From contig CACPCY010000003.1 of assembly GCA_902632575.1 (NCBI GenBank), positions 1-42,685 of the forward strand: DNA of 42,685 bases, written 5' to 3'. The notes under the pieces were generated by a model that was not told the DNA's origin, searched no databases, and was given only the letters and a program-made list of their open reading frames with translations. The position numbers were made by a program, and so were the translations under genes. The DNA comes from an uncultured Alphaproteobacteria bacterium (lineage in GTDB: Bacteria > Pseudomonadota > Alphaproteobacteria > HIMB59). This document shows, piece after piece, positions 16,477-25,134 of the stretch (position 1 is its first letter; every line of letters starts with the position of its first letter).

Positions 16477-17271
16477 ATGAAATTAAAAAATTTATTTTTA
16501 TCGTTATTTTTATTTTTTTCCATAAGTGTTTATTCTAAAGATTTTATAATCATTCAGTCTACAACAAGTATTGCTAATACGGGTTTGCTTGATCTCTTAG
16601 CATCAGAATTTAAAAAAAAAACTGGAATAAGTATAAGACCTATTGCAGTTGGAACCGGTAATGCTATTGCAAACGCAAAAAGGGGCGACGGAGATTTATT
16701 ATTTGTTCATTCAAAAAAAGATGAATTAGAATTTATAGAAGAGGGCTACGGTGTTCAAAGATATGAGGTTATGTACAATAAGTTCATTTTAGTTGGTCCA
16801 AAATTTGACTCACTGAAAATATCACAAGAGGAAGATATTTTATCTGCATTAAAAAAAATATATAACTCAGAATACAAATTTATTTCAAGAGACGATAACT
16901 CTGGAACTCATAAAAAAGAACAAGAATTATGGAGTTTGGCAAATATCAAAAAATTTGATCCTGATAAATATATAAAAACTGGGACAAGTATGGCCAATAC
17001 ATTAAACATTGCCTCTGAAATTGATGCCTATACGATAAGTGACAAAGGCACCTGGCTATCTTTTAAAAATAAAAATAATTTAAAAATTCTTTTTGAGGGT
17101 GGTGATGAATTACATAATCCTTATGGAATTATTGCAGTTAATCCTAAAAAATTTCCTCATGTCGAGTATAAAAAATCTCAGAAGTTCATTGAATGGTTGA
17201 TTACAGGTGAGGGCAAAGATGTTATTAATAGGTTTACATTTAACGATGAAAAGTTGTTTCATACTAATTAA
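16477..17271 (+). CDS. tupA: Tungstate ABC transporter substrate-binding protein TupA
   Basis: A periplasmic binding protein of 264 residues with signal peptide MKLKNLFLSLFLFFSISVYS. QSTTSIANTGLLDLL matches the TTTST(x)NTGLL oxyanion-binding opening typical of TupA. VGTGNAIANAKRGDGDLLFVH, SRDDNSGTHKKE and YTISDKGTW are further conserved stretches. TupA binds tungstate much more tightly than molybdate in studied members. It is followed by its permease (10-bp gap) and ATPase. Confidence 0.93.
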   Translation: MKLKNLFLSLFLFFSISVYSKDFIIIQSTTSIANTGLLDLLASEFKKKTGISIRPIAVGTGNAIANAKRGDGDLLFVHSKKDELEFIEEGYGVQRYEVMYNKFILVGPKFDSLKISQEEDILSALKKIYNSEYKFISRDDNSGTHKKEQELWSLANIKKFDPDKYIKTGTSMANTLNIASEIDAYTISDKGTWLSFKNKNNLKILFEGGDELHNPYGIIAVNPKKFPHVEYKKSQKFIEWLITGEGKDVINRFTFNDEKLFHTN

Positions 17272-17281
17272 TATTACCTAA

Positions 17282-17938
17282 ATGCTAACTTTTGAAAAAA
17301 TACAATCCGCAGTTTTTATTACAATTTATGTAAGTATTTTTTCAACTTTAATTGCATTTTTTTTATCAATGATATTTGGCTATTTAATTGCTATTTATAA
17401 ATTCCAATTAAAAAAACTAATTGTAATTTTCTTAAGCTCTCTTACCTCCATTCCACCTGTCTGTGCAGGGCTATTAGTCTATATACTTATAAGTAGATCT
17501 GGCCCTTTAGGTTGGATGGAAATTTTATATTCACCTATAGCAATGATCATTGCCCAAATCGTAATTATCTTCCCAATTATGATAACTTTAATAATTAAAA
17601 ACATTGAAGAGGATTATCCAATTTATAGAGATGAGTTAATGTCTTATGGAGCATCCAAAAAAGATATAATTTTCATACTCTTTTCAAATAAAACAAATAT
17701 TTACATAACAGTTCTTTTATTAGGTTTCGGCCGAGCTATTAGTGAGTACGGTGCGGCTGCAATAGTAGGAGGCTCAATTGATCATTTCACAAGAAACATG
17801 ACAGCGACAATTGCTTTAGAAACTTCTAAAGGTAATGTTTCATTAGGTATAGTTTTAGGATCGATATTAATTTCCCTCACACTTTTAATCTCAATATCTC
17901 TTAATTTTTTAAATAAAAATAATGATCAAAGTCAATAA
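17282..17938 (+). CDS. tupB: Tungstate ABC transporter permease TupB
   Basis: An inner-membrane permease of 218 residues with about five helices. It has the binding-protein-dependent transport (EAA) loop around YGASKKDIIFILF...GRAISEYGAAAIVGG, where the coupling helix contacts TupC. ISRSGPLGWMEILYSP in the periplasmic part is typical of TupB. Its 3' end overlaps tupC by 17 nt. Confidence 0.92.
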   Translation: MLTFEKIQSAVFITIYVSIFSTLIAFFLSMIFGYLIAIYKFQLKKLIVIFLSSLTSIPPVCAGLLVYILISRSGPLGWMEILYSPIAMIIAQIVIIFPIMITLIIKNIEEDYPIYRDELMSYGASKKDIIFILFSNKTNIYITVLLLGFGRAISEYGAAAIVGGSIDHFTRNMTATIALETSKGNVSLGIVLGSILISLTLLISISLNFLNKNNDQSQ

Positions 17939-18527
17939 TATTTCATATACGATTGATGGAAAAAATATTCTTTCAAATATTAATCTAAATATCACACGAA
18001 ACAAAATTACAGTTATTACTGGAAAAAATGGTTCTGGTAAAAGCTCTCTTATAAAAATTATAAATAAAATTATTATTCCTGATAAAGGAACAATTAACTC
18101 TGAATATTCTAAACCTATACCAATACTTTTTCAAAAACCTATTTCTTTAAATAAAAGTTTAGAGGATAATTTTCTGTTATTAAGCAAATTAAAGAAATCC
18201 AAAGTAAATAAGTTCTACTTTAATTTATTTAATTTAAATAAATTAAAAAAACGTAAATTTCAAAATTTATCAGAAGGAGAAAAACAGAAAGTATTCATTT
18301 CTAGATTTATGAGCTATGAACAAGATTTAATCATTTTAGACGAACCTAATCAGAACCTTGACTTAGAGAGTGAAAAGATTTTTTTTACTTCTTTGTCTAA
18401 AATTAAAAATAAAACTATTCTTTTATCTCTTCACAATATGAGTCTTGTAAAAAAATTTGCAGATTACGTGATAGTTTTAGATTCAGGAAAAATCGTATTT
18501 AATGATATTTCCTCAAAATTTTTTTAA
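17922..18527 (+). CDS. tupC: Tungstate ABC transporter ATPase TupC
   Basis: A short ABC ATPase of 201 residues: Walker A GKNGSGKSSL, Q-loop ILFQKP, signature LSEGEKQK (Glu in place of the second Gly of LSGGQ), Walker B LIILDEPN and switch His in LLSLHN. It lacks the C-terminal regulatory domain found in many molybdate ATPases, so no in-built substrate inhibition is expected. Translational overlap with tupB confirms the operon. Confidence 0.9.
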   Translation: MIKVNNISYTIDGKNILSNINLNITRNKITVITGKNGSGKSSLIKIINKIIIPDKGTINSEYSKPIPILFQKPISLNKSLEDNFLLLSKLKKSKVNKFYFNLFNLNKLKKRKFQNLSEGEKQKVFISRFMSYEQDLIILDEPNQNLDLESEKIFFTSLSKIKNKTILLSLHNMSLVKKFADYVIVLDSGKIVFNDISSKFF

Positions 18528-18550
18528 TGTCCAATACATAATTTACTGAT

Positions 18551-18982
18551 ATGCTAAAAACGCATATCATGATTAAAAGTTTATTTGTCTGTATATTTTT
18601 ATTCCCATTTTTAGCTTACTCTAACCCTGTGCTTGATCGGCAAGAGTCCATGAGAGACTTCAATAAACTAATGAGAGCTGCAAACAATTTAATCAAAGAT
18701 GATGTGATTAACGATGACTTGGCAGGAATTTATGAAGAAATTGAAAACATAATGAGAGTTTACCCTACCTTATTTCCAGATGACTCATTTGGAGGTAAGT
18801 CAAAAGCTAGTACTGACATAATTGACAATAGAGAATTATTTAATCAAATTGCAAAAGAAACAGAAGACAACGCAGCACTTGCAAAATTATCTTCATTAGA
18901 GGGAGATATTGAAAGTATTCAACAATTTCACCAAAATCTATTTGGAAGTTGTAAGAGTTGTCACTCTCGTTTCAGAGATTAA
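18551..18982 (+). CDS. Cytochrome c'/c556-like class II monoheme cytochrome
   Basis: A secreted protein of 143 residues (137 if it starts at the ATG at 18569, which gives a cleaner signal peptide ending near PFLAYS). One heme site, CKSCHSRF, lies at the extreme C-terminus, and the preceding helices carry FNKLMRAANN and a QFHQNLFGSCKSC stretch, the layout of class II cytochromes. It follows tupC by 23 bp and precedes the rhodanese gene by 5 bp, so it may share the transcript. Redox partner unknown. Confidence 0.82.
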   Translation: MLKTHIMIKSLFVCIFLFPFLAYSNPVLDRQESMRDFNKLMRAANNLIKDDVINDDLAGIYEEIENIMRVYPTLFPDDSFGGKSKASTDIIDNRELFNQIAKETEDNAALAKLSSLEGDIESIQQFHQNLFGSCKSCHSRFRD

Positions 18983-18987
18983 AAAGA

Positions 18988-19386
18988 GTGAATCTTTTAA
19001 AAAAATTTTTTCTATTTTTTTTTCTGCTAACTAATTTATTATTTGCTCAGAGCAATACAATGAACTACACACCTATAGATACCGAAGAATCATTTAAAAG
19101 AATTCAAGAGGGTGCTATTGTAATTGATGTTAGATATCCAAAAGAACACAACATGGTTCGAATTGAGAACTCACACAATATTCCTTTTAATGAAATAACT
19201 GTTGAAAAAATCAACTCCATAAACCCCGATAATAAGGATATCATTATTCACTGTACCGCAGGCATTACTTCTAAAAAGGTTGCAGATTATTTACATTCTG
19301 AAGGGTATCAGGGAATTATTTATGAAATGGACAAAGGTTTAATTGATTGGATTAATTTAGGTTTTAAAACCGAGCAAGGTACATAA
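18988..19386 (+). CDS. Exported single-domain rhodanese
   Basis: The protein has an N-terminal hydrophobic signal (LLKKFFLFFFLLTNLLFAQ) and one rhodanese domain. IVIDVRYPKEH precedes the active-site loop CTAGITSKK, whose Cys would carry the persulfide. The frame is open from an ATG at 18958, but that start would overlap the cytochrome gene by 25 nt and add charged residues before the signal. A GTG at 18988, preceded by AAAGAG-like bases, gives 132 residues and a normal signal peptide. Function is likely sulfur transfer or thiol chemistry in the periplasm; the partner is unknown. Confidence 0.82.
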   Translation: MNLLKKFFLFFFLLTNLLFAQSNTMNYTPIDTEESFKRIQEGAIVIDVRYPKEHNMVRIENSHNIPFNEITVEKINSINPDNKDIIIHCTAGITSKKVADYLHSEGYQGIIYEMDKGLIDWINLGFKTEQGT

Positions 19387-19404
19387 TTCACAATTTTAAA
19401 AACT

Positions 19405-19575
19405 CTAAGAAAAATAGTTAGTACTGAACATATAATAAACCATATACCCTATAAGTCCTACAATTAATAAGACTAGGGGTATTACTGATATTGTAAAAGC
19501 CTCCCTAAATTTCTTATTAAATATTAATAAGCTAGCTAGTAATAAAATAAGAAGAATTAATGCAAGTCTAATCAT
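19405..19575 (-). CDS. Small two-helix membrane protein (56 residues)
   Basis: A short open frame fills most of the 263-bp gap between the rhodanese gene and dapB. It begins with ATG at 19575. The product has a first hydrophobic helix (IRLALILLILLLASLLIF, residues 2-19), a basic loop NKKFRE, and a second helix (about 29-50, VIPLVLLIVGLIGYMVYYMF), ending at a TAG. The helix-charged loop-helix layout and the fit into otherwise unused sequence suggest a real gene. I recognise no family. Confidence 0.6.
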   Translation of the reverse strand: MIRLALILLILLLASLLIFNKKFREAFTISVIPLVLLIVGLIGYMVYYMFSTNYFS

Positions 19576-19649
19576 AAGTTAATTTTAGCATAAAATTTAA
19601 TAATTTTGCTATTCCATATCTACTAATTTATGTATAACAAGTCTTAATC

Positions 19650-20429
19650 ATGTCTAGAACAAAAATTGCTATCGCAGGGGCATTAGGAAGAATGGGAAAT
19701 AATCTCATAAGTTCCGCTCTATCGAATAATAAGGTTGAACTCGTAGGAGTATTTGATGTTAAAGATATTGATCCTAACTTTGTTAATAAAAATAATATTC
19801 AAGGAAATGTTTTTACTACAAGGGAAGAGTCATTTGATAAAGCAGATATAGTTATAGATTTTACAACACCGAAGGCCTTATTTAATTTCACGGAAGCTGC
19901 CGTTTCTAATAATGCTGGTTTAGTTATTGGAACGACAGGGCTAGATGAGAGCCATTTTAATCTTTTAAAGCAAACAAGTAATTCAACTAAAGTATTTTAC
20001 GCACCGAATATGAGTTATGGAGTAAATACGTTTTTCGAAATAGCAAGAAAAGCTGCAAAACATTTAAAAGATTTTGATATAGAAATAATTGAAACACATC
20101 ACCGACACAAAAAGGATGCTCCTAGTGGAACAGCTTTAAAGCTTGGAGAAGAGATTGTAGCAGAACTCGGGCTATCCAAATCAAATTTTAATTTTAAACG
20201 TCAGAACCAAGAAGACCAAAGAAAAGAAAATGAAATTGGTTTCTCCTCTATTAGGGGTGGAAATATTCCAGGTGAACACACGGTTATATTTCACGGTGAC
20301 AATGAGTCTGTAGAATTAACGCACAAGGCTTACAACAGAAAAATTTTTTCAGATGGCGCTATTGAAGCAGCAGTATGGTTATCATCAAAGGAAAAAGGTT
20401 TTTACACATTCAAAGATTTGATTAGTTAG
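19650..20429 (+). CDS. dapB: DapB, 4-hydroxy-tetrahydrodipicolinate reductase
   Basis: DapB reduces HTPA with NAD(P)H in lysine and meso-diaminopimelate synthesis. The 259-residue protein has the nucleotide loop IAGALGRMGNNL, then VIDFTTPKA, GTTGL, APNMSYGVN and the signature ETHHRHKKDAPSGTALKLGE with the catalytic His-His/Lys cluster, and ends GFYTFKDLIS. Its 3' end overlaps the convergent DUF2244 gene by 8 nt. Confidence 0.97.
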   Translation: MSRTKIAIAGALGRMGNNLISSALSNNKVELVGVFDVKDIDPNFVNKNNIQGNVFTTREESFDKADIVIDFTTPKALFNFTEAAVSNNAGLVIGTTGLDESHFNLLKQTSNSTKVFYAPNMSYGVNTFFEIARKAAKHLKDFDIEIIETHHRHKKDAPSGTALKLGEEIVAELGLSKSNFNFKRQNQEDQRKENEIGFSSIRGGNIPGEHTVIFHGDNESVELTHKAYNRKIFSDGAIEAAVWLSSKEKGFYTFKDLIS

Positions 20430-20856
20430 ACGAGGTGCTGTACTTTTCAATAATTCTTTTTAATTTTTCCCTTCTATCCTCACTCAAAAAACTAGCGAAG
20501 AATTTTTTCTTTCCAGCATAATTTACACTTAATGAATTTTTCTCATTCTTTATCTTCAACCAATTTAAATTATAACTATTTTGTTCGATAACCTCATCTC
20601 CGTCAAGCCGTTCTAACTGCATAGATTTTGACTCTAATGAAATTTTTTCTGTTTTTTTTAAACTCTTTATAAAAAAATAAGTGCATATGACCAAAATAGA
20701 AAATTCAACAATGCCAAATATGATTATCGGCCAAGCACCGACTAATAAAAATCTTCCTCCAATAAAAATTATTAAGAATCCTGTAATGAATAAAAAAAAT
20801 AGAATTTGAAAGTTTGTCAGACTCCTATTTGGTTTGATATGAAGCTTTCTTGTCAT
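20422..20856 (-). CDS. DUF2244 inner-membrane protein
   Basis: A 144-residue protein with two adjacent membrane helices (about residues 18-65, separated by GGRFLLVGAWPI) and a C-terminal cytoplasmic domain. PNRSLTN at the start and the GAWPIIIFG turn match DUF2244, a conserved alphaproteobacterial family of unknown function often encoded beside nth, as here (divergent, 64 bp apart). Confidence 0.82.
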   Translation of the reverse strand: MTRKLHIKPNRSLTNFQILFFLFITGFLIIFIGGRFLLVGAWPIIIFGIVEFSILVICTYFFIKSLKKTEKISLESKSMQLERLDGDEVIEQNSYNLNWLKIKNEKNSLSVNYAGKKKFFASFLSEDRREKLKRIIEKYSTSSN

Positions 20857-20920
20857 TTTCTATAAGTTTATAAAATTATATTTATATTTATAATAGATAT
20901 AATAGCACACCAATAATAAT

Positions 20921-21574
20921 ATGAAAAAACAAGAAAGAGCAAACATCGTATTGGATAATCTAAACAAATTTTATCCAAATATTCCAATCCCTCTTAAACA
21001 TAAAAATGTATATGAGCTTTTAATAGCAGTTTTATTAAGTGCTCAATGCACAGACGAACGTGTGAATAAGATTACACCTTTACTATTTAAAACTGCAAAT
21101 AATCCCCATGATATGGCAAAGGTGCCCGTAAATAAAATTTATAAAATTATCAAACCATGTGGACTTGCACCTAAAAAATCAAAAGCAATTTCTAAACTCT
21201 CAAAAATTTTAATTAAAAAATATAATGGCAGGGTTCCAGAGACTTTTGAAGATTTAGAGAATTTACCGGGAGTCGGCCATAAAACAGCGAGTGTAGTAAT
21301 GTCCCAAGGTTTTGGTCACCCTGCATTCCCTGTTGATACACATATTCACCGTCTAGCACAAAGGTGGGGTCTGACAAATGGAAAAAATGTAGTCCGAACT
21401 GAATTAGATATTAAAAAATTATTTCCTGAGTCGACTTGGAACAGACTTCATTTGCAAATGATTTTTTATGGAAGAGAATATTGCAAAGCTAGAAGCTGTT
21501 TTGGCGTTGAATGCAAAATTTGTACAGATTGTTATCCAAAGAGAACAAAGGCTATAAAAGTAAAAAAACCCTAA
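20921..21574 (+). CDS. nth: Endonuclease III (Nth), DNA glycosylase/AP lyase
   Basis: Nth removes oxidised pyrimidines and cuts at abasic sites. The 217-residue protein carries LLSAQCTDERVN, the helix-hairpin-helix LENLPGVGHKTA with catalytic Lys121, and VDTHIHRLAQRWGL with catalytic Asp139. The [4Fe-4S] region has cysteines at 188, 193, 198, 201 and 204. This differs from the C-x6-C-x2-C-x5-C spacing of the E. coli enzyme, so it is unclear which four bind the cluster. Confidence 0.94.
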   Translation: MKKQERANIVLDNLNKFYPNIPIPLKHKNVYELLIAVLLSAQCTDERVNKITPLLFKTANNPHDMAKVPVNKIYKIIKPCGLAPKKSKAISKLSKILIKKYNGRVPETFEDLENLPGVGHKTASVVMSQGFGHPAFPVDTHIHRLAQRWGLTNGKNVVRTELDIKKLFPESTWNRLHLQMIFYGREYCKARSCFGVECKICTDCYPKRTKAIKVKKP

Positions 21575-21637
21575 TTTTCTATAGATTGTCTATGAAAAAA
21601 AACAGAATAATGTATAAAAATAAACTTATTTACCATT

Positions 21638-24600
21638 ATGAAACAAATTAAGAAAATATTAATTGCTAACAGAAGTGAAATTGCAATCAGAATATCTCGT
21701 GCAGCAACTGAATTGGGTTTTAGGACTGTATCCATTTACTCGTACGAGGATCGTTTTGCATTGCACCGCTTCAAAACAGATGAAAGCTATCTTGTTGGAT
21801 CAGGATTAGGTCCTATTCAGGCTTACCTCGATTACAAAGGCATCGTACAAATTGCTGTTAATTCAGGTTGTGATGCCATTCATCCAGGATACGGCTTCTT
21901 ATCTGAAAACCCAGAATTTGCAGATGAATGTGCAAAACATAATATTATTTTTGTTGGACCTTCTCCAAAGATTATGCGATCACTTGGAAATAAAGTAGAA
22001 GCTAAAAAAACTGCAGGTAAAGCTAATGTACCAACCATACCTTCCACAGGGCCCTTACCAAAAAATTTAAAAAAATGTAAAGATCTTGCAAAAAAAATTG
22101 GTTATCCAATTATGCTCAAAGCATCTTGGGGTGGCGGCGGTCGTGGAATGCGAGTAATTAGACAAGAAACAGAATTAGAAAATCAAATCAACACCGCTAG
22201 GAGAGAGGCTAAAAGTGCTTTTGGAAAAGATGATGTATTTTTTGAAAAGTTAATCGAAAAAGCTTTTCATGTTGAAGTTCAGATAATTGGTGATACGCAT
22301 GGTAATATAGTTCACCTTTTTGAAAGAGATTGTTCTCTTCAAAGACGACATCAAAAGGTAGTAGAAAGAGCTCCTGCTGCCTACCTATCTGACAAAGAGA
22401 GAAATGAGATCTGTAACGCAGGTGTTAGAATAGGAAAACAAGTTAATTATTCATGTGCGGGAACCGTAGAGTTCTTAATGGATGCTAAATCTAGAGATTT
22501 CTTCTTCATTGAAGTTAATCCAAGAGTTCAAGTTGAACACACAGTTACAGAAGAAATCACTGGTATTGATATAGTAAAAGCTCAGTTCCTTTTGGCAGCA
22601 GGTGCTAAAATTGGAGATGACATATGTGGTGTGCCAACTCAAAAAGATATTCATATGAAAGGTCATGCTATCCAATCAAGGGTTACAACAGAAGATGCCG
22701 CTAACGATTTTGCACCAGATTACGGTAAAATTAATGTTTATAGATCTGCAAGTGGCCTGGGAATAAGACTAGATGCTGGAACTGCATCTACTGGTACGGT
22801 TATTACTCCTTATTATGACTCTCTTTTAGTTAAAGTAACTGCAAAAGGCCAAACCCCTATTGAAGCAAAGAGACGAATGAATAGAGCATTGAGTGAATTT
22901 CGTGTCAGAGGTGTAAAAACAAATATACCTTTTTTATTAAAGTTAATTAACCACAAAGGTTTCGATGTTTTCAAATACCATACAAAATTTATAGATAGTG
23001 AAAAAAGTTTATTTCAATTCTCTGGTCGAAAAGATAGGGCAACCAAAACATTAAACTTTTTAGCTGAAGTTATTGTCAACGGTAACCCAGAAGTCGCTAA
23101 TAGACCAAAATTAAGAGAGACAACACCAGCAAAACTCTCAGACTATGGAATATCTAGATCAAAAAAAGCTCAAGAAACTGTCAATAAAACATATAAACAA
23201 ATTTTAGATACTAATGGTCCATCTGCTGTTGCTGAGACCGTGTTTAAAGAAAAACAGCTATTGATTACAGATACTACCTTTAGAGATGCTCATCAATCTT
23301 TGATTGCAACTCGAATGAGAACACAAGATATGTTAGGCATAACTGACCTATATGAAGAAAGACTTAAAAATTTATTCTCAGTTGAGTGTTGGGGTGGCGC
23401 AACTTTTGATGTTGCATTAAGATTTTTAAAAGAGGACCCATGGGAACGTCTAGAAAAGTTACGTGAACAAATGCCCTCAGCCCTATTACAAATGTTATTC
23501 AGAGGATCGAATGCTCTTGGATATACAAATTATCCTGATAATGTTTTAAGAAGGTTTATTCAACTCTCCGCTCAGTCTGGGATTGACGTTTTTAGAATAT
23601 TTGATGCACTAAACTGGATTGAAAATATGAGGGTCTCTATTGACGAAGTATTAAAATCTGGAAAAATCTGTGAAGCTTCTATTTGCTACTCTGGCGATTT
23701 ATCGTCTCCAGCAGAGAAAAAATATACACTTGATTATTACTTAAAAATGGCGCAAAAGCTTGAGAAAATGGGAGTTCATTTTCTTGCAATCAAAGATATG
23801 GCAGGTTTGTGTAAACCCAAGGCAGCAAAAATTTTATTTAAAGAATTAAAAAAAAGCATAAAAATTCCAATCCATTTCCATACTCATGATACAAGTGGAA
23901 ATGGTGTTGCAACATTGCTTAATGCCTCGGAAGCAGGTGTAGATATTGTTGATGTAGCAATAGACTCTTGGTCTGGCTTCACATCGCAACCTAGTTTTGG
24001 TGCAGTTTTAGAGTCTCTTGATGGTAATAAAAGAGACCCAAAAATTTCTTCTGCTGTAGTCAGGACTGCTGCAAATTATTGGGAAGGTGTTAGAAAACAA
24101 TACCAACCTTTCGAAAGCAAAACTCGCACTAGTATGTCAGAGGTTTATTTACATCAGATGCCAGGTGGCCAGTACACTAATTTAAGAGAGCAAGCAAGGT
24201 CAATGGGTATTACAGACGAGAGATGGCCAGAACTTGCATCAATGTATGCCGAAGTGAACAAAATATTTGGCGATGTAATTAAAGTTACACCTATATCTAA
24301 GGTTGTTGGTGATATGGCAATTTATATGTTGGCAAATAATATTCAAATTCAAGATGTTTTAGACCCTAAAAAGGATGTTGGCTTTCCTGCATCAGTCATA
24401 GAATTCTTTAGTGGCCGATTAGGTCAACCATATAAAGGCTTTCCAAAAGAACTCCAAAAGAAAATTTTAAAAGGAAAAAAACCAATTAATTACAGATTTG
24501 GATCTAAGTTACCCTCATTAAAAATTAAAAATAGAACGAAGGAATTGGAAAAGAAGTATAGTGAGACTATTTCAGAGAAAGATACAATTTCACAAATATT

Positions 24601-25102
24601 TTTTCCTGAAGTTTTTGATGAGTATATAAAACACAAAAAGAAATTTGGCAATACTAGTGTTATTCCAACATCAAACTATTTCTTTGGAATGAATACAGGA
24701 GAAGAGATATACGTTTCTATTGAACCTGGTAAAACACTTATAATTAGATATTTCACTCTAAGTGAGCCAAACGAAAAAGGATTTAGAACAGTATATTTTG
24801 AATTGAATGGCCAAGCCAGATCAGTCGATATTAAAGACAATTCCATAGCAGTGGATGATTTAGCTAAAGAAATTGCCGATCCAAGCAACAAGGATCATGT
24901 TGCTGCCCCAATCCCCGGTTTACTTGTAGATGTCGCTGTTACTGAGGGAATAAAAGTACCAAAGGGTGCCAAATTATGCACTATTGAGGCCATGAAAATG
25001 GAAACAGTTATTTACTCAGACCAACCTGGTATAGTTGAGAAACTTTATGTAAAAGCTGGAGAAAATATCGAAGCCCAGCAGCTTTTATTAATTATAAAAT
25101 AA
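21638..25102 (+). CDS. pyc: Pyruvate carboxylase, single-chain
   Basis: A biotin enzyme that makes oxaloacetate from pyruvate and bicarbonate with ATP. All domains are in one 1154-residue chain: biotin carboxylase (about 1-460, with SWGGGGRGMR and FIEVNPRVQVEHTVTE), carboxyltransferase (about 535-810, DTTFRDAHQSLIATR and HFHTHDTSGNG), the PC tetramerisation part, and a C-terminal biotinyl domain with biotinylated Lys about residue 1120 in EAMKMET. It replenishes the TCA cycle. It stands as a single gene between nth and ispH. Confidence 0.97.
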   Translation: MKQIKKILIANRSEIAIRISRAATELGFRTVSIYSYEDRFALHRFKTDESYLVGSGLGPIQAYLDYKGIVQIAVNSGCDAIHPGYGFLSENPEFADECAKHNIIFVGPSPKIMRSLGNKVEAKKTAGKANVPTIPSTGPLPKNLKKCKDLAKKIGYPIMLKASWGGGGRGMRVIRQETELENQINTARREAKSAFGKDDVFFEKLIEKAFHVEVQIIGDTHGNIVHLFERDCSLQRRHQKVVERAPAAYLSDKERNEICNAGVRIGKQVNYSCAGTVEFLMDAKSRDFFFIEVNPRVQVEHTVTEEITGIDIVKAQFLLAAGAKIGDDICGVPTQKDIHMKGHAIQSRVTTEDAANDFAPDYGKINVYRSASGLGIRLDAGTASTGTVITPYYDSLLVKVTAKGQTPIEAKRRMNRALSEFRVRGVKTNIPFLLKLINHKGFDVFKYHTKFIDSEKSLFQFSGRKDRATKTLNFLAEVIVNGNPEVANRPKLRETTPAKLSDYGISRSKKAQETVNKTYKQILDTNGPSAVAETVFKEKQLLITDTTFRDAHQSLIATRMRTQDMLGITDLYEERLKNLFSVECWGGATFDVALRFLKEDPWERLEKLREQMPSALLQMLFRGSNALGYTNYPDNVLRRFIQLSAQSGIDVFRIFDALNWIENMRVSIDEVLKSGKICEASICYSGDLSSPAEKKYTLDYYLKMAQKLEKMGVHFLAIKDMAGLCKPKAAKILFKELKKSIKIPIHFHTHDTSGNGVATLLNASEAGVDIVDVAIDSWSGFTSQPSFGAVLESLDGNKRDPKISSAVVRTAANYWEGVRKQYQPFESKTRTSMSEVYLHQMPGGQYTNLREQARSMGITDERWPELASMYAEVNKIFGDVIKVTPISKVVGDMAIYMLANNIQIQDVLDPKKDVGFPASVIEFFSGRLGQPYKGFPKELQKKILKGKKPINYRFGSKLPSLKIKNRTKELEKKYSETISEKDTISQIFFPEVFDEYIKHKKKFGNTSVIPTSNYFFGMNTGEEIYVSIEPGKTLIIRYFTLSEPNEKGFRTVYFELNGQARSVDIKDNSIAVDDLAKEIADPSNKDHVAAPIPGLLVDVAVTEGIKVPKGAKLCTIEAMKMETVIYSDQPGIVEKLYVKAGENIEAQQLLLIIK

Positions 25103-25134
25103 TTTTTTGTTAAATAATATGATATCTATTTACC

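Noticed and set aside
19586..19610. AT-rich imperfect hairpin before dapB (AGCATAAAATT with AATTTTGCT)
   Set aside because: Such weak AT palindromes are expected by chance in sequence this AT-rich, and no T-run follows in the useful direction.
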